DNA of 64,000 bases. Origin: Serratia microhaemolytica (lineage in GTDB: Bacteria > Pseudomonadota > Gammaproteobacteria > Enterobacterales > Enterobacteriaceae). Numbering within the stretch: position 1 is the first letter of the stretch; each line of letters begins with the position of its first letter. The stretch spans positions 124,001 to 188,000 of the forward strand of contig NZ_SBEF01000002.1 in assembly GCF_004011885.1 (NCBI RefSeq), read 5' to 3'. Shown piece by piece: positions 50,089 through 62,057 of this stretch. A program made the translations under genes and the position numbers. Below the pieces are notes generated by a model. The model had not been told where the DNA came from. It saw only the letters and a program-made list of their open reading frames with translations, and searched no databases.

Positions 50089-52170
50089 CTAGTGACTCGC
50101 GATCTGTAGCAGCGAAATATCCGCTACCTGCAAGAACAGCTCACGCAACTTACTCAGCAACGTCAAGCGGTTTACCCGCAGCGCCGGATCTTCCGCCATC
50201 ACCATCACGCTATCAAAGAAGGCATCCACCCCCTCGCGCAACGCCGCCAGTTCAACCAGCGCCTGCTGATAGTGCCCAGCAGCAAATAACGGAGCCAACG
50301 TCTGCTGCAATGTCGCTAACTGCTCAGCCAGACTACGCTCGCTGGCTTCGATCAATGCTGCACTGTTGACCTGATCCAGCAGTGTGTCATTCGCCTTGGC
50401 CAAAATATTAGAGACGCGCTTATTGGCTGCGGCGAGCGCTGCTGCCTGCTCCAAGCCACGGAAATGACTGACCGCCTGCACCCGGGCATTGAAATCAGCA
50501 GGTTTAGTTGGCCTGCGTGCCAATACCGCCTGAATGGTATCAACTGCGTGACCCTGCTCTTGATACCAGGCACGGAAGCGACCAAGCATAAAGTCGACCA
50601 CATCGGTCACGACCTCATTGTTGGTCAGTTTATGCCCGTAAAGGCGTACGGCCTGTTCGGTTAGGGTTTGCAGATCAAGCGGCAAACCTTTCTCTACGAT
50701 AATACGCAACACACCCAGTGCGGCACGGCGTAGCGCAAACGGATCTTTATCCCCTTTCGGATGCTGACCAATACCGAAGATACCCGCCAGGGTGTCCATC
50801 TTGTCGGCAATTGCCAGTGAACAGGCTACTGGCGATTGCGGCAACTGATCACCGGCAAAGCGCGGTTGATATTGCTGATTAAGCGCCAGTGCCACCTCTT
50901 CCGCTTCACCGTCATGGCGCGCGTAGTGCATCCCCATCACCCCTTGGGTTTCGGTGAATTCGAACACCATGTTGGTCATCAGATCACACTTAGAGAGCAG
51001 CCCGGCGCGGGAGGCATGGTTAACATCCGCGCCAATCTGCCCGGCAATCCAACCGGCCATCGCTTGGATACGGTCAGTCTTATCACGCAGTGTTCCCAAC
51101 TGTTGCTGGAACAGCACTGTCTCGAGACGCGGTAAGTGATCTTCCAGCCGCTGTTTGCGATCGGTATTGAAGAAAAACTCTGCATCGGCCAGACGTGGAC
51201 GGACAACCTTCTCGTTGCCAGAGATAATCTGCTGAGGATCTTGCGACTCAATATTGGCGACAAAAATAAAATGTGGCAATAAGTTGCCTGCCGCATCGTA
51301 AACTGGGAAATATTTCTGATCACCCTTCATGGTATGTACCAGCGCTTCCGCAGGTACGGCCAGGAATTTCTCTTCAAATTTCGCCGTTAACACCACCGGC
51401 CACTCAACCAGTGACGTCACCTCTTCCAGCAGACTGTCACTGAGATCAGCCTGGCCGCCGATGCGCTGTGCCGCCAGCTCGGCATCACGTTTGATTAACG
51501 CTTTACGCATTTCATAATCGGCCACCACCTTGCCACGCTCCAGCAGCAGTTGCGGATAGTGATCAGCATGATCCAACTGCAACTGCGACTCACCGATAAA
51601 ACGGTGCCCACGCACGGTGCGTGCAGCGTCAACACCCAGCACCGTGCCAGGGATCAATTGATCACCGAACAGCATAGTCACGGTATGTACCGGGCGTACA
51701 AATTGTGTCTCTTTATCGCTCCAGCGCATCAATTTAGGGATCGGTAACTTCGCCAGTGCTGCACTAACCATCGGTGCCAGCAACTGCTGTACCGTCTGCC
51801 CCTGTACTTGAGCGCGATAAAGCAACCACTCGCCTTTATCGGTCTTTAACCGCTCAGCCTGTGCAACGGTGATACCGCAACCGCGTGCCCAACCTTCCGC
51901 CGCCTTACTCGGCTGGCCATTGGCATCAAACGCCTGTGCGATTGCTGGGCCGCGCTTTTCAACCTCGCGATCCGGCTGCGCGGCACTTAACTGTGCCACT
52001 TTTACTGCCAGGCGACGTGGTGCAGCAAACCAGCTCACCTCTCCATGTGCCAGTTCAGCGTTATCAAGCTCAAGCGTCAAATTGGCAGCAAATGCCTCGG
52101 CCAGTGAACGCAGTGCCTTTGGTGGCAGCTCTTCTGTGCCAATCTCCACCAGAAAAGTTTGTTCAGTCAT
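50089..52170 (-). CDS. glyS: Glycyl-tRNA synthetase beta subunit
   Basis: 693 residues; with GlyQ forms the alpha2beta2 bacterial glycyl-tRNA synthetase. The N-terminus [17 protein letters not shown] and the HD-like and anticodon-binding C-terminal regions follow the family. It starts 9 bases after glyQ ends, one operon. Confidence 0.98.
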   Translation of the reverse strand: MTEQTFLVEIGTEELPPKALRSLAEAFAANLTLELDNAELAHGEVSWFAAPRRLAVKVAQLSAAQPDREVEKRGPAIAQAFDANGQPSKAAEGWARGCGITVAQAERLKTDKGEWLLYRAQVQGQTVQQLLAPMVSAALAKLPIPKLMRWSDKETQFVRPVHTVTMLFGDQLIPGTVLGVDAARTVRGHRFIGESQLQLDHADHYPQLLLERGKVVADYEMRKALIKRDAELAAQRIGGQADLSDSLLEEVTSLVEWPVVLTAKFEEKFLAVPAEALVHTMKGDQKYFPVYDAAGNLLPHFIFVANIESQDPQQIISGNEKVVRPRLADAEFFFNTDRKQRLEDHLPRLETVLFQQQLGTLRDKTDRIQAMAGWIAGQIGADVNHASRAGLLSKCDLMTNMVFEFTETQGVMGMHYARHDGEAEEVALALNQQYQPRFAGDQLPQSPVACSLAIADKMDTLAGIFGIGQHPKGDKDPFALRRAALGVLRIIVEKGLPLDLQTLTEQAVRLYGHKLTNNEVVTDVVDFMLGRFRAWYQEQGHAVDTIQAVLARRPTKPADFNARVQAVSHFRGLEQAAALAAANKRVSNILAKANDTLLDQVNSAALIEASERSLAEQLATLQQTLAPLFAAGHYQQALVELAALREGVDAFFDSVMVMAEDPALRVNRLTLLSKLRELFLQVADISLLQIASH

Positions 52171-52179
52171 CGCTGCCCC

Positions 52180-53088
52180 TTACTTGTTATTACACATTGG
52201 AAAACCGAGCGCTTCACGCGAAGCATAGTAAGCTTCAGCAACCGCTTTGGTCAGTGTGCGAATGCGCAGAATATAACGCTGCCGCTCGGTGATGGAGATC
52301 GCTTTACGCGCATCGAGCAAATTAAAGCTATGAGCCGCTTTTAAAATGCGCTCATAGGCCGGTAACGGCAGCGGCTTCTCCAGTGCCAGTAAGGTTTGCG
52401 CCTCTTTCTCATACTGTTCAAAACAGGTGAACAGGAAATCAACATCAGCATATTCAAAATTGTAGGTTGATTGCTCAACCTCATTTTGATGGAACACATC
52501 ACCATAGGTCGTGATACCCAGCGGCCCATTGCTCCACACCAGATCATAAACGCTATCAACGCCCTGAATGTACATTGCCAGACGCTCTAACCCGTAGGTG
52601 ATCTCGCCGGTTACCGGCTTACACTCCAAACCACCCACCTGTTGGAAATAGGTAAACTGTGTCACTTCCATGCCGTTTAACCACACTTCCCAACCCAGCC
52701 CCCAGGCACCCAGTGTCGGGTTCTCCCAGTTGTCTTCAACAAACCGGATATCGTGGATCGCCGGATCTAACCCCAGCTCCTTCAGCGAGCCAAGATAGAG
52801 CTCCTGCATGTTTGCTGGTGAAGGTTTGATCACCACCTGAAACTGATAATAATGTTGCAACCGGTTAGGGTTTTCGCCGTAACGGCCATCGGTTGGGCGG
52901 CGCGAAGGTTGCACATAAGCAGCGGCCATTGGCTCTGGGCCTAGCGCACGTAGGCAGGTCATTGGGTGAGAGGTTCCCGCACCAACTTCCATATCCAGCG
53001 GCTGCACAATGGTGCAACCCTGGCGTGCCCAATAATCTTGCAGTGTCAGGATCAGCCCCTGAAAGGTCTTGGTATCAAACTTTTGCAT
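52180..53088 (-). CDS. glyQ: Glycyl-tRNA synthetase alpha subunit
   Basis: A 302-residue class II catalytic subunit. Opening [34 protein letters not shown] and [15 protein letters not shown] are family landmarks. ATG 53088. The frame runs 55 codons farther upstream with a hydrophobic stretch, but no family match; I regard that as chance. The gap to dtd (53089-53272) has a weak stem at 53183-53209. Confidence 0.98.
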   Translation of the reverse strand: MQKFDTKTFQGLILTLQDYWARQGCTIVQPLDMEVGAGTSHPMTCLRALGPEPMAAAYVQPSRRPTDGRYGENPNRLQHYYQFQVVIKPSPANMQELYLGSLKELGLDPAIHDIRFVEDNWENPTLGAWGLGWEVWLNGMEVTQFTYFQQVGGLECKPVTGEITYGLERLAMYIQGVDSVYDLVWSNGPLGITTYGDVFHQNEVEQSTYNFEYADVDFLFTCFEQYEKEAQTLLALEKPLPLPAYERILKAAHSFNLLDARKAISITERQRYILRIRTLTKAVAEAYYASREALGFPMCNNK

Positions 53089-53272
53089 GTTGAGTTCGCA
53101 CACGGTACAAGTGGATGAAATAGAGTAGGGCAGTATACCCGTTGGACGCCAGATATACAGCCAAGATCCGACAACAAATATCGCAACCACGACCATTTGC
53201 CATGGTTGCTGGCGGCGAAAAGCGACGACATCACTTAAGCCCAGAAGCCACAATCTCAGCGGCGGTTTGTGA

Positions 53273-53710
53273 TCACACCTGTAACCAGAAAGTCACCGGC
53301 CCATCGTTAACCAACGCCACCTGCATATCGGCGGCAAATTTGCCGGTTTCAGTATGAACGCCCTGCTGACGGCACTGCTCAACAAAGCAGTGATACCACT
53401 GCTGAGCCTCAGCAGGTGCCGCCCCACGCGAAAAACTGGGACGCATCCCCTTTTGGGTATCCGCTACCAAGGTGAATTGCGAAACAACCAGCAGACTGCC
53501 GCCACTTTGCTGTAAGTTCAGGTTCATTTTGCCATCCTGATCGCTAAACACCCGATAACCAAGCACCCGTTGTGCCAAGCGCTGCGCTTTCTGGGCATTA
53601 TCCTGCTGCTCAACCCCCAACAGCACCAGCAACCCGCTAGCAATCTGCCCCACCAAGTCACCGTCGACGGTAACGCTGGCACAACTGACACGCTGGATCA
53701 GCGCAATCAT
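53273..53710 (-). CDS. dtd: D-aminoacyl-tRNA deacylase
   Basis: A 145-residue proof-reading enzyme that removes D-amino acids (and glycine mis-charged on tRNA-Ala) from t[28 protein letters not shown] and the Gly-cis-Pro region NDGPVTF are intact. The start ATG overlaps the yihY stop by 4 bases. Confidence 0.97.
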   Translation of the reverse strand: MIALIQRVSCASVTVDGDLVGQIASGLLVLLGVEQQDNAQKAQRLAQRVLGYRVFSDQDGKMNLNLQQSGGSLLVVSQFTLVADTQKGMRPSFSRGAAPAEAQQWYHCFVEQCRQQGVHTETGKFAADMQVALVNDGPVTFWLQV

Positions 53711-54579
53711 GGCGCCTCCTGGTGCTGTATTTGCCGCCGCTGTAGCCGGTAATCACCTAAAGTGGCGGTGATCTCTGCGCCAAGCAACACAATACACCAG
53801 CTCCAGTAAACCCAGATAAACAGCATCGGGATCACCGCTAATACCCCGTAAATCAACTGATAAGAAGGGAACATAGTGACGTAGAGTGCAAATCCCTTCT
53901 TACCCAGTTCAAACAGTACCCCAGCCACCAATGCCCCCACTAGCGCATCCCTGGTCGGCACACTCACCGTGGGCACCACACTGTAAAGCAACCAGAACGA
54001 AAAACAGGATAAAATCAGCGGGAAGAAGCGCAAGACCTCATCAAAAAAGCCACTGACACCGCTCTCAGTCAACCAGTTCAATGACAACAGATAAGAACTG
54101 ATCGCCATACTGGCACCCACCAGCAGCGGCCCTAACGTCAACACCATCCAGTAAACGGCAAACGAAAACACCAGCGAGCGCTTGTTTTTACTGCGCCAAA
54201 TGGTATTCAGCACGCTATCAACCGAAGACATCAACAGCAGCGCAGTGACAATCAAGCCACAGATCCCCAACGCAGTCATTTTATTCGAATTGGCGACAAA
54301 CTCCTCCAAATGCTGCTGGATCACATTGCCTGCTGCCGGGATCAAATTGGCAAACACAAAGTTCTTTAGCTGGATACTGATGTCAGTAAACATCGGGAAC
54401 GCAGAGAACAGCGCAAATACCACCGTCACCAACGGCACCAGCGAAAGCAGAGAGACATAAGCCAAGTGACCTGCCAATTTGGTTAAGCCATTCTGATCAA
54501 TACGCTGAAACAACAATCGCCCAAAGCTGACACTGGGGTTAAGCACCGAGAACAGCGTTTTGTTGCGCAAAAATAACAT
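53707..54579 (-). CDS. yihY: BrkB/YihY family inner-membrane protein
   Basis: 290 residues with six hydrophobic segments, a BrkB-type membrane protein once called RNase BN. Landmarks are [20 protein letters not shown] and [23 protein letters not shown]. Biochemical role unclear. AGGA lies before ATG 54579. Order yihY-dtd as in E. coli. Confidence 0.94.
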   Translation of the reverse strand: MLFLRNKTLFSVLNPSVSFGRLLFQRIDQNGLTKLAGHLAYVSLLSLVPLVTVVFALFSAFPMFTDISIQLKNFVFANLIPAAGNVIQQHLEEFVANSNKMTALGICGLIVTALLLMSSVDSVLNTIWRSKNKRSLVFSFAVYWMVLTLGPLLVGASMAISSYLLSLNWLTESGVSGFFDEVLRFFPLILSCFSFWLLYSVVPTVSVPTRDALVGALVAGVLFELGKKGFALYVTMFPSYQLIYGVLAVIPMLFIWVYWSWCIVLLGAEITATLGDYRLQRRQIQHQEAP

Positions 54580-55106
54580 ATCTTATCCTCAAATCAGTCT
54601 GTTACTGCCCGGCTGACTGATAAGCCATCGGTCAAAACTTTCTGCTCAATAACCACACGGCGATCTGACCGTTAAATAGAAACCTAGTATTAAATAGACA
54701 CCCTGCCAATAAACATCGCTGTTGCTATCCGGCAACCTGCGCCACTCAACAGCCTAGCGGCGGTTAATCTAACCTGAAACTGAGAAACTGAACAAGGCAC
54801 CTCAGCCGCTAAAACGCGATTAAACCCGCCTGCGATTATGCAGGCAACTGACTGCACGTGATGGGCGGCTGGCAATCGGCATCCACAAATGCTAGCCGCA
54901 GTGCGATTGAGCACCACCGCCGGCCAACACTTATCTCATCCGGCTCACAACGGATTGTGCCGCCGATCCCTCACGACTTCGCAATCCAGCAAGTAACCAC
55001 TGCAACAAGCGCACTTTTACTGGCGAGCACTTCGCAAACTGCCAATTGTTTCGCCGCCATCAGGTGCTTTATCACGCACAATAGTGACCTCAGCAAGGAG
55101 AATATT
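54580..55106. other. Spacer between yihY and yifB
   Basis: 527 bases with promoters for both divergent genes presumably. No ilv leader peptide, as found near yifB in E. coli, could be seen. An open frame continuing yifB upstream to 54858 has no similarity and is ignored. Confidence 0.4.
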
Positions 55107-56630
55107 ATGTCACTGGCGGTTATCTACACCCGAGCACTGATCGGTGTTCAGGCCCCTTCAGTTATGGTAGAGGTACATATCAGCAATGGCTTACCCGGCC
55201 TGACACTGGTTGGCTTGCCTGAAGCGACCGTTAAAGAAGCGCGCGATCGGGTACGCAGTGCATTGATCAATAATGGCTTCACTTTCCCCGCCAAACGCAT
55301 CACCGTTAATCTGGCACCGGCAGATCTGCCCAAAGAGGGTGGCCGCTATGATCTACCGATCGCGATTGCGATCCTGGCTGCCTCAGAGCAGTTACCGGCC
55401 GAGCAATTGGTTAAGTACGAATTTCTCGGAGAGCTGGCGCTCTCCGGTGCAGTAAGAGCGGTTTATGGCGCCATTCCGGCCGCTATTGCTGCCCATCAGG
55501 CAGAACGCCAACTGATCCTGCCCGCAGCCAATGGTCAAGAGGCAGGATTACTGCCAAACAGCAGCGCGCGCACCGCAGAACATCTGCTTGATGTCTGTCA
55601 CTTCTTGCAGGGGCAGGGTGAACTGCCGCAAGCTGTGATGCCGCCGGCAACCGATCACAACACTGATAGTGGTGATCTACAGGATGTGATTGGCCAGCAA
55701 CAGGCGAAACGCGCGCTGGAGATCGCCGCAGCAGGCGGCCACAACTTGCTGCTACTTGGCCCACCCGGCACCGGCAAAACAATGCTGGCCAGCAGGCTAA
55801 ACAGCCTGTTGCCGCCACTCAGTGATGCCGAAGCACTAGAGAGCGTCGCCGTAGCCAGTCTGTTGCACCACCCGGATGAGACACTGCCGTGGCGACAGCG
55901 CCCGTTTCGTGCTCCGCACCATAGTGCCTCAATGGCGGCACTGGTCGGTGGCGGTTCATTACCACGCCCTGGCGAAATTTCACTGGCACATAATGGAGTG
56001 CTGTTTCTCGACGAGTTGCCGGAGTTTGAGCGCCGCGTGCTGGATGCCCTGCGTGAACCACTGGAATCTGGCGAGATCATCATCTCACGTGCCAGCGCCA
56101 AAGTGCGCTTTCCCGCCCGAGTGCAATTGATTGCCGCGATGAATCCTAGCCCGACCGGACACTATCAGGGGGTACACAATCGCACCCCACCACAGCAGAT
56201 TTTACGTTATCTGAGCCGGCTGTCTGGGCCATTTCTCGATCGGTTTGATCTGTCAATCGAAGTGCCGCTACTGCCACTGGGCATGCTAAGCCAGCAAACC
56301 AGCAATGGCGAAAGTAGCCAGCAAGTGCGCCAGCGTGTGCTGCTGGCACGAGATCGGCAACTCAGCCGCGCCGGTAAATTGAATGCCGTGCTGAACAAAC
56401 GCGAGGTTGATCGCGACTGTCATCTGCCATCGGATCAGGCTGAATTTCTGGAAAAAACGCTGAATAAACTGGGGTTATCGGTGCGTGCCTGGCACCGCAT
56501 TCTGAAAGTCGCACGAACACTGGCCGATCTGAACGGCGAAGCGACAATCGACAAACAGCACCTGAGCGAAGCGCTTGGCTATCGCAGTATGGATCGGCTA
56601 CTACTGCAACTGCATAGAAACCTACAGTAA
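55107..56630 (+). CDS. yifB: YifB/ComM family AAA+ ATPase
   Basis: A 507-residue Mg-chelatase-like hexameric helicase; ComM homologues aid branch migration in natural transformation. N-terminal Lon-like domain, Walker A LLGPPGTGKT, Walker B LFLDELPEF and C-terminal Mg_chelatase_C. AAGGAG is 6 bases before ATG 55107. Confidence 0.95.
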   Translation: MSLAVIYTRALIGVQAPSVMVEVHISNGLPGLTLVGLPEATVKEARDRVRSALINNGFTFPAKRITVNLAPADLPKEGGRYDLPIAIAILAASEQLPAEQLVKYEFLGELALSGAVRAVYGAIPAAIAAHQAERQLILPAANGQEAGLLPNSSARTAEHLLDVCHFLQGQGELPQAVMPPATDHNTDSGDLQDVIGQQQAKRALEIAAAGGHNLLLLGPPGTGKTMLASRLNSLLPPLSDAEALESVAVASLLHHPDETLPWRQRPFRAPHHSASMAALVGGGSLPRPGEISLAHNGVLFLDELPEFERRVLDALREPLESGEIIISRASAKVRFPARVQLIAAMNPSPTGHYQGVHNRTPPQQILRYLSRLSGPFLDRFDLSIEVPLLPLGMLSQQTSNGESSQQVRQRVLLARDRQLSRAGKLNAVLNKREVDRDCHLPSDQAEFLEKTLNKLGLSVRAWHRILKVARTLADLNGEATIDKQHLSEALGYRSMDRLLLQLHRNLQ

Positions 56631-56887
56631 TTCACGCAGTCAATCTATTGCCGCTATGCCTAGCAACACAAACGGCACAGCGCACCGCTGTAACGCTGTA
56701 ACAGGAGTGCGCAAACGCGTTGCGATAAAACATATTTATAAACAACGCAGTGAAGATAACGGTATACAAACAAGGCAGAAAAAACGGCAGGGACAATTTG
56801 CCGTGCAAATAACCAGCACCGCGTTAAGCCCCTGCGGACAACGGCGAAGTAACACCACTACGGCAAACCAAGTTTGCTAGTAATGGC

Positions 56888-57226
56888 CTAATCGTCGCTT
56901 TCTGTGTAGTCTTCTACCGCATCAGCCTGTGGTTTACCACCCGACAGGGTGTGGAATTTCTTTGGCTTGCGAGTGCGCTGCAGATATTTCGACCATACTT
57001 TCTCCTGTTCAGTCACTGCTTCACGCTCGCCACGGCACACCGCCAGGAACAGCAGTTCCTCTTCGGTAGCTGGCTGGCGTTTGCCTGAATCCAGTTCATT
57101 GAAAGCATAGCCAAAGCGCTCTAGCAATTGCGCTTCTTTAATGGTGAAATCACCGTGCCGGGAGAACCCGCGCGGATAGTGTTTGTTATCGAAAAAACGA
57201 TGGTTTGTGCTGAAGCTATCTGCCAT
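56888..57226 (-). CDS. maoP: Macrodomain Ori organization protein MaoP
   Basis: A 112-residue protein that shapes the Ori macrodomain in E. coli via the nearby maoS site. Conserved [17 protein letters not shown] and [10 protein letters not shown]. Divergent from hdfR as in E. coli. The 257 bases between yifB and here hold no gene; maoS itself could not be located by eye. Confidence 0.95.
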   Translation of the reverse strand: MADSFSTNHRFFDNKHYPRGFSRHGDFTIKEAQLLERFGYAFNELDSGKRQPATEEELLFLAVCRGEREAVTEQEKVWSKYLQRTRKPKKFHTLSGGKPQADAVEDYTESDD

Positions 57227-57346
57227 CTGACAAGCTCCTAATTCTTTTTATGGTGATGCAGTCTATGGCGCGGAGTATTAGACAGGCTTGCGATTGTGTA
57301 AAACAAAACATTTAAATCCTATCAATAAAATTTTTTGGAGATCAAA

Positions 57347-58174
57347 GTGGACACTGAATTGCTGAAAACCTTCCTGGAAGTCAGTAAAACCCGCCATTTT
57401 GGCCGTGCTGCAGAATCCCTTTACTTAACACAATCAGCCGTTAGCTTTCGTATCCGCCAGCTTGAAAATCAACTTAATGCCAATTTATTTACCCGTCATC
57501 GCAACAATATTCGCCTGACCGCTGCCGGCGAAAAACTGCTGCCCTATGCAGAGGATCTGATCAATATTTGGCAGCAGGCAAAAAAAGAAGTCGTGCGATC
57601 GGCACAACGTAATCAACTGATGATTGGTGCTGCGGCCTCGCTATGGGAGGCCTATTTAACACCTTGGTTAACAAAACTTTATCAGCATCAGCCCGGTTTG
57701 CAACTTGAGGCGCGCATTGCGCCGCGTCATGCGCTGGTAAAACAGTTGCACGAAAGAGAGCTGGATCTGCTGATCACCACCGAGCCGCCCAAAATGGATG
57801 AGTTGGAGAGCCAGCGACTCGGCGATTTCACGCTGCGTCTGTTTGCCTCTCCACACGCTAACTCGCAGCTATTGCTGCCTTACATCAAGCTGGAGTGGGG
57901 AGCGGACTTCCATCAACAGGAACGAGAAAGGCTGGCACGCGACACTCAACCGATACTCACCACAACTTCCGCCCATTTGACCTGCCAACTATTGGAGACA
58001 ACACCAGGATGTGCCTTTTTGCCCGCACAGTGGCAGGCAAGCTACCCAACACTGATCATGGTGAACAATACCCCACCCATCGTCCGGCCGCTGTATGCCG
58101 TCTGGCGGCAGCACAGTGAACAGCAACTGTTGATTGCACAGTTACTGCAAATCCCACTCAGCATGGATCAGTAA
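57347..58174 (+). CDS. hdfR: LysR-type regulator HdfR
   Basis: A 275-residue LysR regulator, named for repression of flhDC. The N-terminal [21 protein letters not shown] helix-turn-helix is nearly the E. coli one. It starts at GTG 57347 (GGAG 8 bases before); the in-frame upstream start at 57335 contains the ribosome site. Confidence 0.93.
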   Translation: MDTELLKTFLEVSKTRHFGRAAESLYLTQSAVSFRIRQLENQLNANLFTRHRNNIRLTAAGEKLLPYAEDLINIWQQAKKEVVRSAQRNQLMIGAAASLWEAYLTPWLTKLYQHQPGLQLEARIAPRHALVKQLHERELDLLITTEPPKMDELESQRLGDFTLRLFASPHANSQLLLPYIKLEWGADFHQQERERLARDTQPILTTTSAHLTCQLLETTPGCAFLPAQWQASYPTLIMVNNTPPIVRPLYAVWRQHSEQQLLIAQLLQIPLSMDQ

Positions 58175-58260
58175 ACCATGATGCGATTGGCCAGTTACAC
58201 TGTTGGTCGCGTGATCGTGTCGACGGGTTGATAGCATGCGGATGCCTCTGGCGGACAGAG

Positions 58261-58289
58261 ATGAGCACCGGTGTTCAACCGGCACTCAT
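58261..58289. terminator. Hairpin between hdfR and glpQ
   Basis: ATGAGcaCCGG / CCGGcaCTCAT with two central mismatches, in the convergent gap. Confidence 0.4.
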
Positions 58290-58357
58290 GTGTCAATGAA
58301 GTGATTGGCTACTCTTCGCTACTGATGCAATCAGCCATCAGGCTAGCTTGGCAAACA

Positions 58358-59449
58358 TTAGCGATGCAGTCTGTTTTTTTGCAGGAACTGTACGCTCTTG
58401 TCTGGAAAATCGGTGAACAGGCCATCAACATCCGCTTCAATATAGAAGATCCGCAACATCTCATCGAAGTCTCGCGCATAGCTAGGCAACTGCCCCGGAT
58501 CAGCACGGAAGGTATAAGGGTGGATCTGCAAACCCTGCCGTTTCGCCTCTTTCGCCAGTGTGGTGAGTTCAACTCGCCCAGACGGAGAACTGCTCTGCAC
58601 CACCATTGGATACCACGGACCAATGCCATCAACATATTCGCTTAACTTGGCCGCAGCTCCCGGCTGCAACATCCAACTGTAGCTGTAAGGTGTCAGACTG
58701 CCATCAGGATGGATCACCATAGTTTCAATCACTTTCTGATCGTCACTATTGGTGATGAGCTGGATCAGCTTAATGTTCATGTTCATTGCTGGCAGCAGTT
58801 CTTTCTTGACCCGCTCCAGATCGGGCGCATCAAAACTCTGAAAATAGACTTTGTCGGTCTTTTTGGTGTAACCGTAATCTCTGAGCACCTCCAGCACGGC
58901 CTTGGAGATATCCTTACCTTCCAATTTATGCAGCCACGGTGCTTTTGTCTCGACATAGATACCCACATCTCGACCCGTAGAGTGATTCATTCCCTGAATC
59001 ATCTCGATTTCATCCTGTAAGGTGTGGATCCGAAATTCGGATTTCCACATTGGGAAGCGGTTGGCAAACTTCTGCTGCTGCCGACCATTTTCAATCCGAA
59101 ACTCCTCAGTAAAACGAAGTGTCTTGATCTCGTCCAGAGTAAAATCGAGTGCATAGTAACGACCATCCCGACGGTGACGATGTGGGAATTTCTGTGCCAC
59201 ATCAGTAACCCGGTCAAGGTAGTGATCGTGCAATACGATCAATTTATCGTCCTTGGTCATCACCACATCCTGTTCCAGATAGTCAGCCCCCATAGCAAAC
59301 GCCATCGCTTTAGCCGGCAACGTATGCTCCGGGAGATAACCGCTGGCGCCGCGATGCGCGATCACCAACTTGTCTGCCGCCTGAGCGGCACTGAATAACG
59401 AAGTGGCAACAACAATCCCTGCTAACAGGATGTTACGTTGTGTCTGCAT
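58358..59449 (-). CDS. glpQ: Glycerophosphodiester phosphodiesterase, periplasmic
   Basis: Cleaves deacylated phospholipids to glycerol-3-phosphate, taken up by GlpT. 363 residues with signal peptide ending SAAQAA. The GDPD motifs LVIAHRGASGYLPEHT and YLEQDVVMTKD are present, with catalytic His/Glu/Asp residues. ATG 59449 has GGAG 9 bases before; the frame starts 15 codons upstream. It lies 41 bases after glpT, so a glpT-glpQ operon. Confidence 0.96.
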   Translation of the reverse strand: MQTQRNILLAGIVVATSLFSAAQAADKLVIAHRGASGYLPEHTLPAKAMAFAMGADYLEQDVVMTKDDKLIVLHDHYLDRVTDVAQKFPHRHRRDGRYYALDFTLDEIKTLRFTEEFRIENGRQQQKFANRFPMWKSEFRIHTLQDEIEMIQGMNHSTGRDVGIYVETKAPWLHKLEGKDISKAVLEVLRDYGYTKKTDKVYFQSFDAPDLERVKKELLPAMNMNIKLIQLITNSDDQKVIETMVIHPDGSLTPYSYSWMLQPGAAAKLSEYVDGIGPWYPMVVQSSSPSGRVELTTLAKEAKRQGLQIHPYTFRADPGQLPSYARDFDEMLRIFYIEADVDGLFTDFPDKSVQFLQKNRLHR

Positions 59450-59490
59450 TCTACTGTTCTCCATTGATACGTTAAAAAACCGTATGTGGA

Positions 59491-60840
59491 TCACGACACC
59501 TGAGCACGGTCAGCATGATGCTTACGTTCACTGATCATTGTCAGCAGCAGCAGTATCACCGCTGCAATACCGCCGCCAATCATCATGATAAAACCGCCAT
59601 CCCAACCAAAGTGATCCACGGTATAACCCACTATCGCACTGGCAGCCACGGAACCGCCCAGATAACCGAATAAACCGGTAAAACCTGCCGCAGTGCCAGC
59701 CGCTTTTTTCGAGACCAATTCCAGTGCGTGCAGCCCAATCAGCATCACTGGGCCATAAATCAGAAAACCGATGACGATCATACAAGCCATATCAATACCG
59801 GGATTGCCTGCCGGGTTTAGCCAGTAAACCGTGGTGGCAATAGTCACCAACAGCATAAAAAACACCCCTGTTGCTCCCCGGTTGCCTTTGAACACTTTGT
59901 CCGACATCCAGCCACAGATTAAGGTGCCGGGAATGCCGGCATACTCATAGAGGAAGTAAGCCCAAGAGGATTTATCCAGCGTGAAGTGTTTCACCTCTTT
60001 CAGATAGGTCGGTGACCAGTCGAGAATGCCATAACGCAGCAGATAGACGAACACGTTGGCAAATGCGATGTACCACAGCAGTTTATTCGGTAACACATAC
60101 TGCATGAAGATCTGTTTGGCCGTCAGTTCCTGCTCTGCCTTGGCGCTGTAATCATCCGGATAATCATTTTTATACTCTTCGATCGGCGGTAACCCACACG
60201 ATTGCGGCGTATCACGCATCAGCAAAAAGGCAAATAACGCAACTAAAATGGCAGCAAATGCCGGCATATAGAACGCTGCGTGCCAATCGTTAAACCAAGC
60301 CATACCCAGCAGGAACAGCAGCGGCGGCAACCCGCCACCGACGTTGTGAGCACAATTCCACACTGAAACAATCGCACCGCGCTCCTTCTGCGACCACCAA
60401 TGCACCATTGTTCTGCCACAGGGTGGCCAGCCCATACCCTGAAACCAACCACAGACAAATAGCAGCACAAACATTATTGAGATACTGGAGGTTGCCCAAG
60501 GCACAAAACCCATCAACAGCATCACCAATGAGGCCAGGATCAAACCTGCTGGCAAGAAAAAGCGCGGATTGGAGCGATCAGAAACCGATCCCATAATAAA
60601 TTTGGAAAACCCGTAAGCGATCGAAATGCCTGAGAGCGCAAAGCCTAAATCACCGCGACTGAACCCCTGTTCGATCAGCGACGGGATCGCCAGCGCAAAA
60701 TTTTTACGCACCAGATAATAAGCGGCATAGCCGAAGAAAATTCCGATAAAAATCTGCCAACGTAGCTGGCGATAAAGCGGATCGACCCGATCCAGTGGTA
60801 AACGAGAAATGTGCGCCGCTGGCTTGAAAATAGATAACAT
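59491..60840 (-). CDS. glpT: Glycerol-3-phosphate transporter
   Basis: A 449-residue major-facilitator antiporter of the organophosphate:phosphate family, exchanging glycerol-3-phosphate for phosphate. Twelve hydrophobic segments, signature [15 protein letters not shown] with the substrate arginine (RxN), and [19 protein letters not shown]. The glpABC operon, divergent from glpT in E. coli, is not here. Confidence 0.97.
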   Translation of the reverse strand: MLSIFKPAAHISRLPLDRVDPLYRQLRWQIFIGIFFGYAAYYLVRKNFALAIPSLIEQGFSRGDLGFALSGISIAYGFSKFIMGSVSDRSNPRFFLPAGLILASLVMLLMGFVPWATSSISIMFVLLFVCGWFQGMGWPPCGRTMVHWWSQKERGAIVSVWNCAHNVGGGLPPLLFLLGMAWFNDWHAAFYMPAFAAILVALFAFLLMRDTPQSCGLPPIEEYKNDYPDDYSAKAEQELTAKQIFMQYVLPNKLLWYIAFANVFVYLLRYGILDWSPTYLKEVKHFTLDKSSWAYFLYEYAGIPGTLICGWMSDKVFKGNRGATGVFFMLLVTIATTVYWLNPAGNPGIDMACMIVIGFLIYGPVMLIGLHALELVSKKAAGTAAGFTGLFGYLGGSVAASAIVGYTVDHFGWDGGFIMMIGGGIAAVILLLLTMISERKHHADRAQVS

Positions 60841-61107
60841 AAACCCCCTCCGATGGTCTGGGCTGCACTGTCAGAACCGATCCAATCAGTGACACCTCAA
60901 CCGCCATGTCTTGGTTCAGCGCGCGATACCGTCAGCCACACTGCAACTCTGCGGTTTCAGTACGCGCTCCAGACTGGTTGCGTTGGTGGCACCGATTGGC
61001 ATAGATCCTGAATCAGGCTACATAATGGAACGATTTTGTGACACTTTTATAAAGGTATAGCGACTTTTTAATGAACAGTAACGTTATTTGATAACAGGGG
61101 TAAAAAA

Positions 61108-61123
61108 AGTGATTCAGCTCACA
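61108..61123. promoter_or_regulatory. Probable CRP site upstream of glpT
   Basis: AGTGATTCAGCTCACA fits the CRP pattern TGTGA-N6-TCACA with one mismatch in the left arm, 268 bases upstream of glpT. CRP control of glpT is known in E. coli. Rest of the gap to 61436 has no gene. Confidence 0.55.
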
Positions 61124-61436
61124 GCGATCAATTTCAATCATGCTCACAGTGAGAGATATCACCACATCTTGCTGTTAAAAAACAATTTTTATGACTTTCC
61201 AACCAAACGCGATGGCAAATAGTGCATGGTACAGCATCATCGGTTGATTGCATCACGGCTTGGTTTGCTGGCTAGCACATACCCAGGGCAAACGCATGAA
61301 CGTTTTTTAATCGATTATTAACTAAAGTTTGTTCTGTGCCACAATACGACGAGCCAGGTAGTTCCCTCCCCTTAATAAGAGGATGATTAGTGCGGGGTTT
61401 TAACGCATTTGATTATTTTGAAATACCCCCTCCCAG

Positions 61437-61458
61437 CCTCCCCCTTTGCAGGGGGAGG
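61437..61458. repeat. GC-rich REP-like palindrome
   Basis: CCTCCCCC-TTTGCA-GGGGGAGG, a perfect 8-bp stem, in otherwise AT-rich DNA. Similar Pyr/Pur palindromes are scattered in many proteobacterial chromosomes. Confidence 0.6.
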
Positions 61459-62057
61459 AGCGAGACAATGCTTTTGCTTTGATAAGGGGAAAAACATCAA
61501 TACGTGCTCAGGTCAAATGCTGTTTTTGGTTAAAAAACGTTGTTGATCGTGCCCTGGTAGTGACTATTGCAGCCACTCACTTTTCAACGATATTTTCATC
61601 GAAAATTTAATTATTATTAGTATAATTAACCAGCAATACCGAATAATATATAACCAATCCGTTCATCTGTACCCACAGTCCGCCCTCGACAACACCAATA
61701 CTACTATTTATATAGTTGTAATACTTTTTAGTAAAATATTTTACTGAATATTCTTTATATTATGGTTTTTTGTTTCATTAAATAAATTTAATTTGATTTT
61801 AATAGTCTATTGCTCTGTTTTTGAGCATCAACTAGATTTATAAATTTAATCATCTAAAATAAGCCAGCTTAGGGAAAAAAGTAATATAAACGAAAATCAA
61901 TTTTATCCTCTATTTAATTGAAATTCATAAAAACAACTCAGGGAACTATCAGCAAAGGACATGCAGTGACACAATCAGGCCAATCTGGTTACCGCTAGGA
62001 TGGAATACAACAAGACATCAATACAGTGGTAGATGATCTTAATTAAGGAGTAAATAA
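61459..62057. other. AT-rich spacer before the fimbrial-like gene
   Basis: About 600 bases, very AT-rich between 61590 and 61900 (many TTTAAT and ATAAT runs). No coding frame. It ends with a perfect AAGGAG before GTG 62058. Such AT-rich DNA often marks H-NS-bound, transferred or phase-controlled fimbrial loci. Confidence 0.5.

Noticed and set aside
52180-53253. Longer glyQ frame with a hydrophobic N-terminus
   Set aside because: GlyQ orthologues begin at the ATG at 53088; the upstream codons have no similarity and span the expected promoter.
54858-55106. 83-codon extension of yifB
   Set aside because: No ribosome site, not present in the family; a strong AAGGAG precedes the ATG at 55107.
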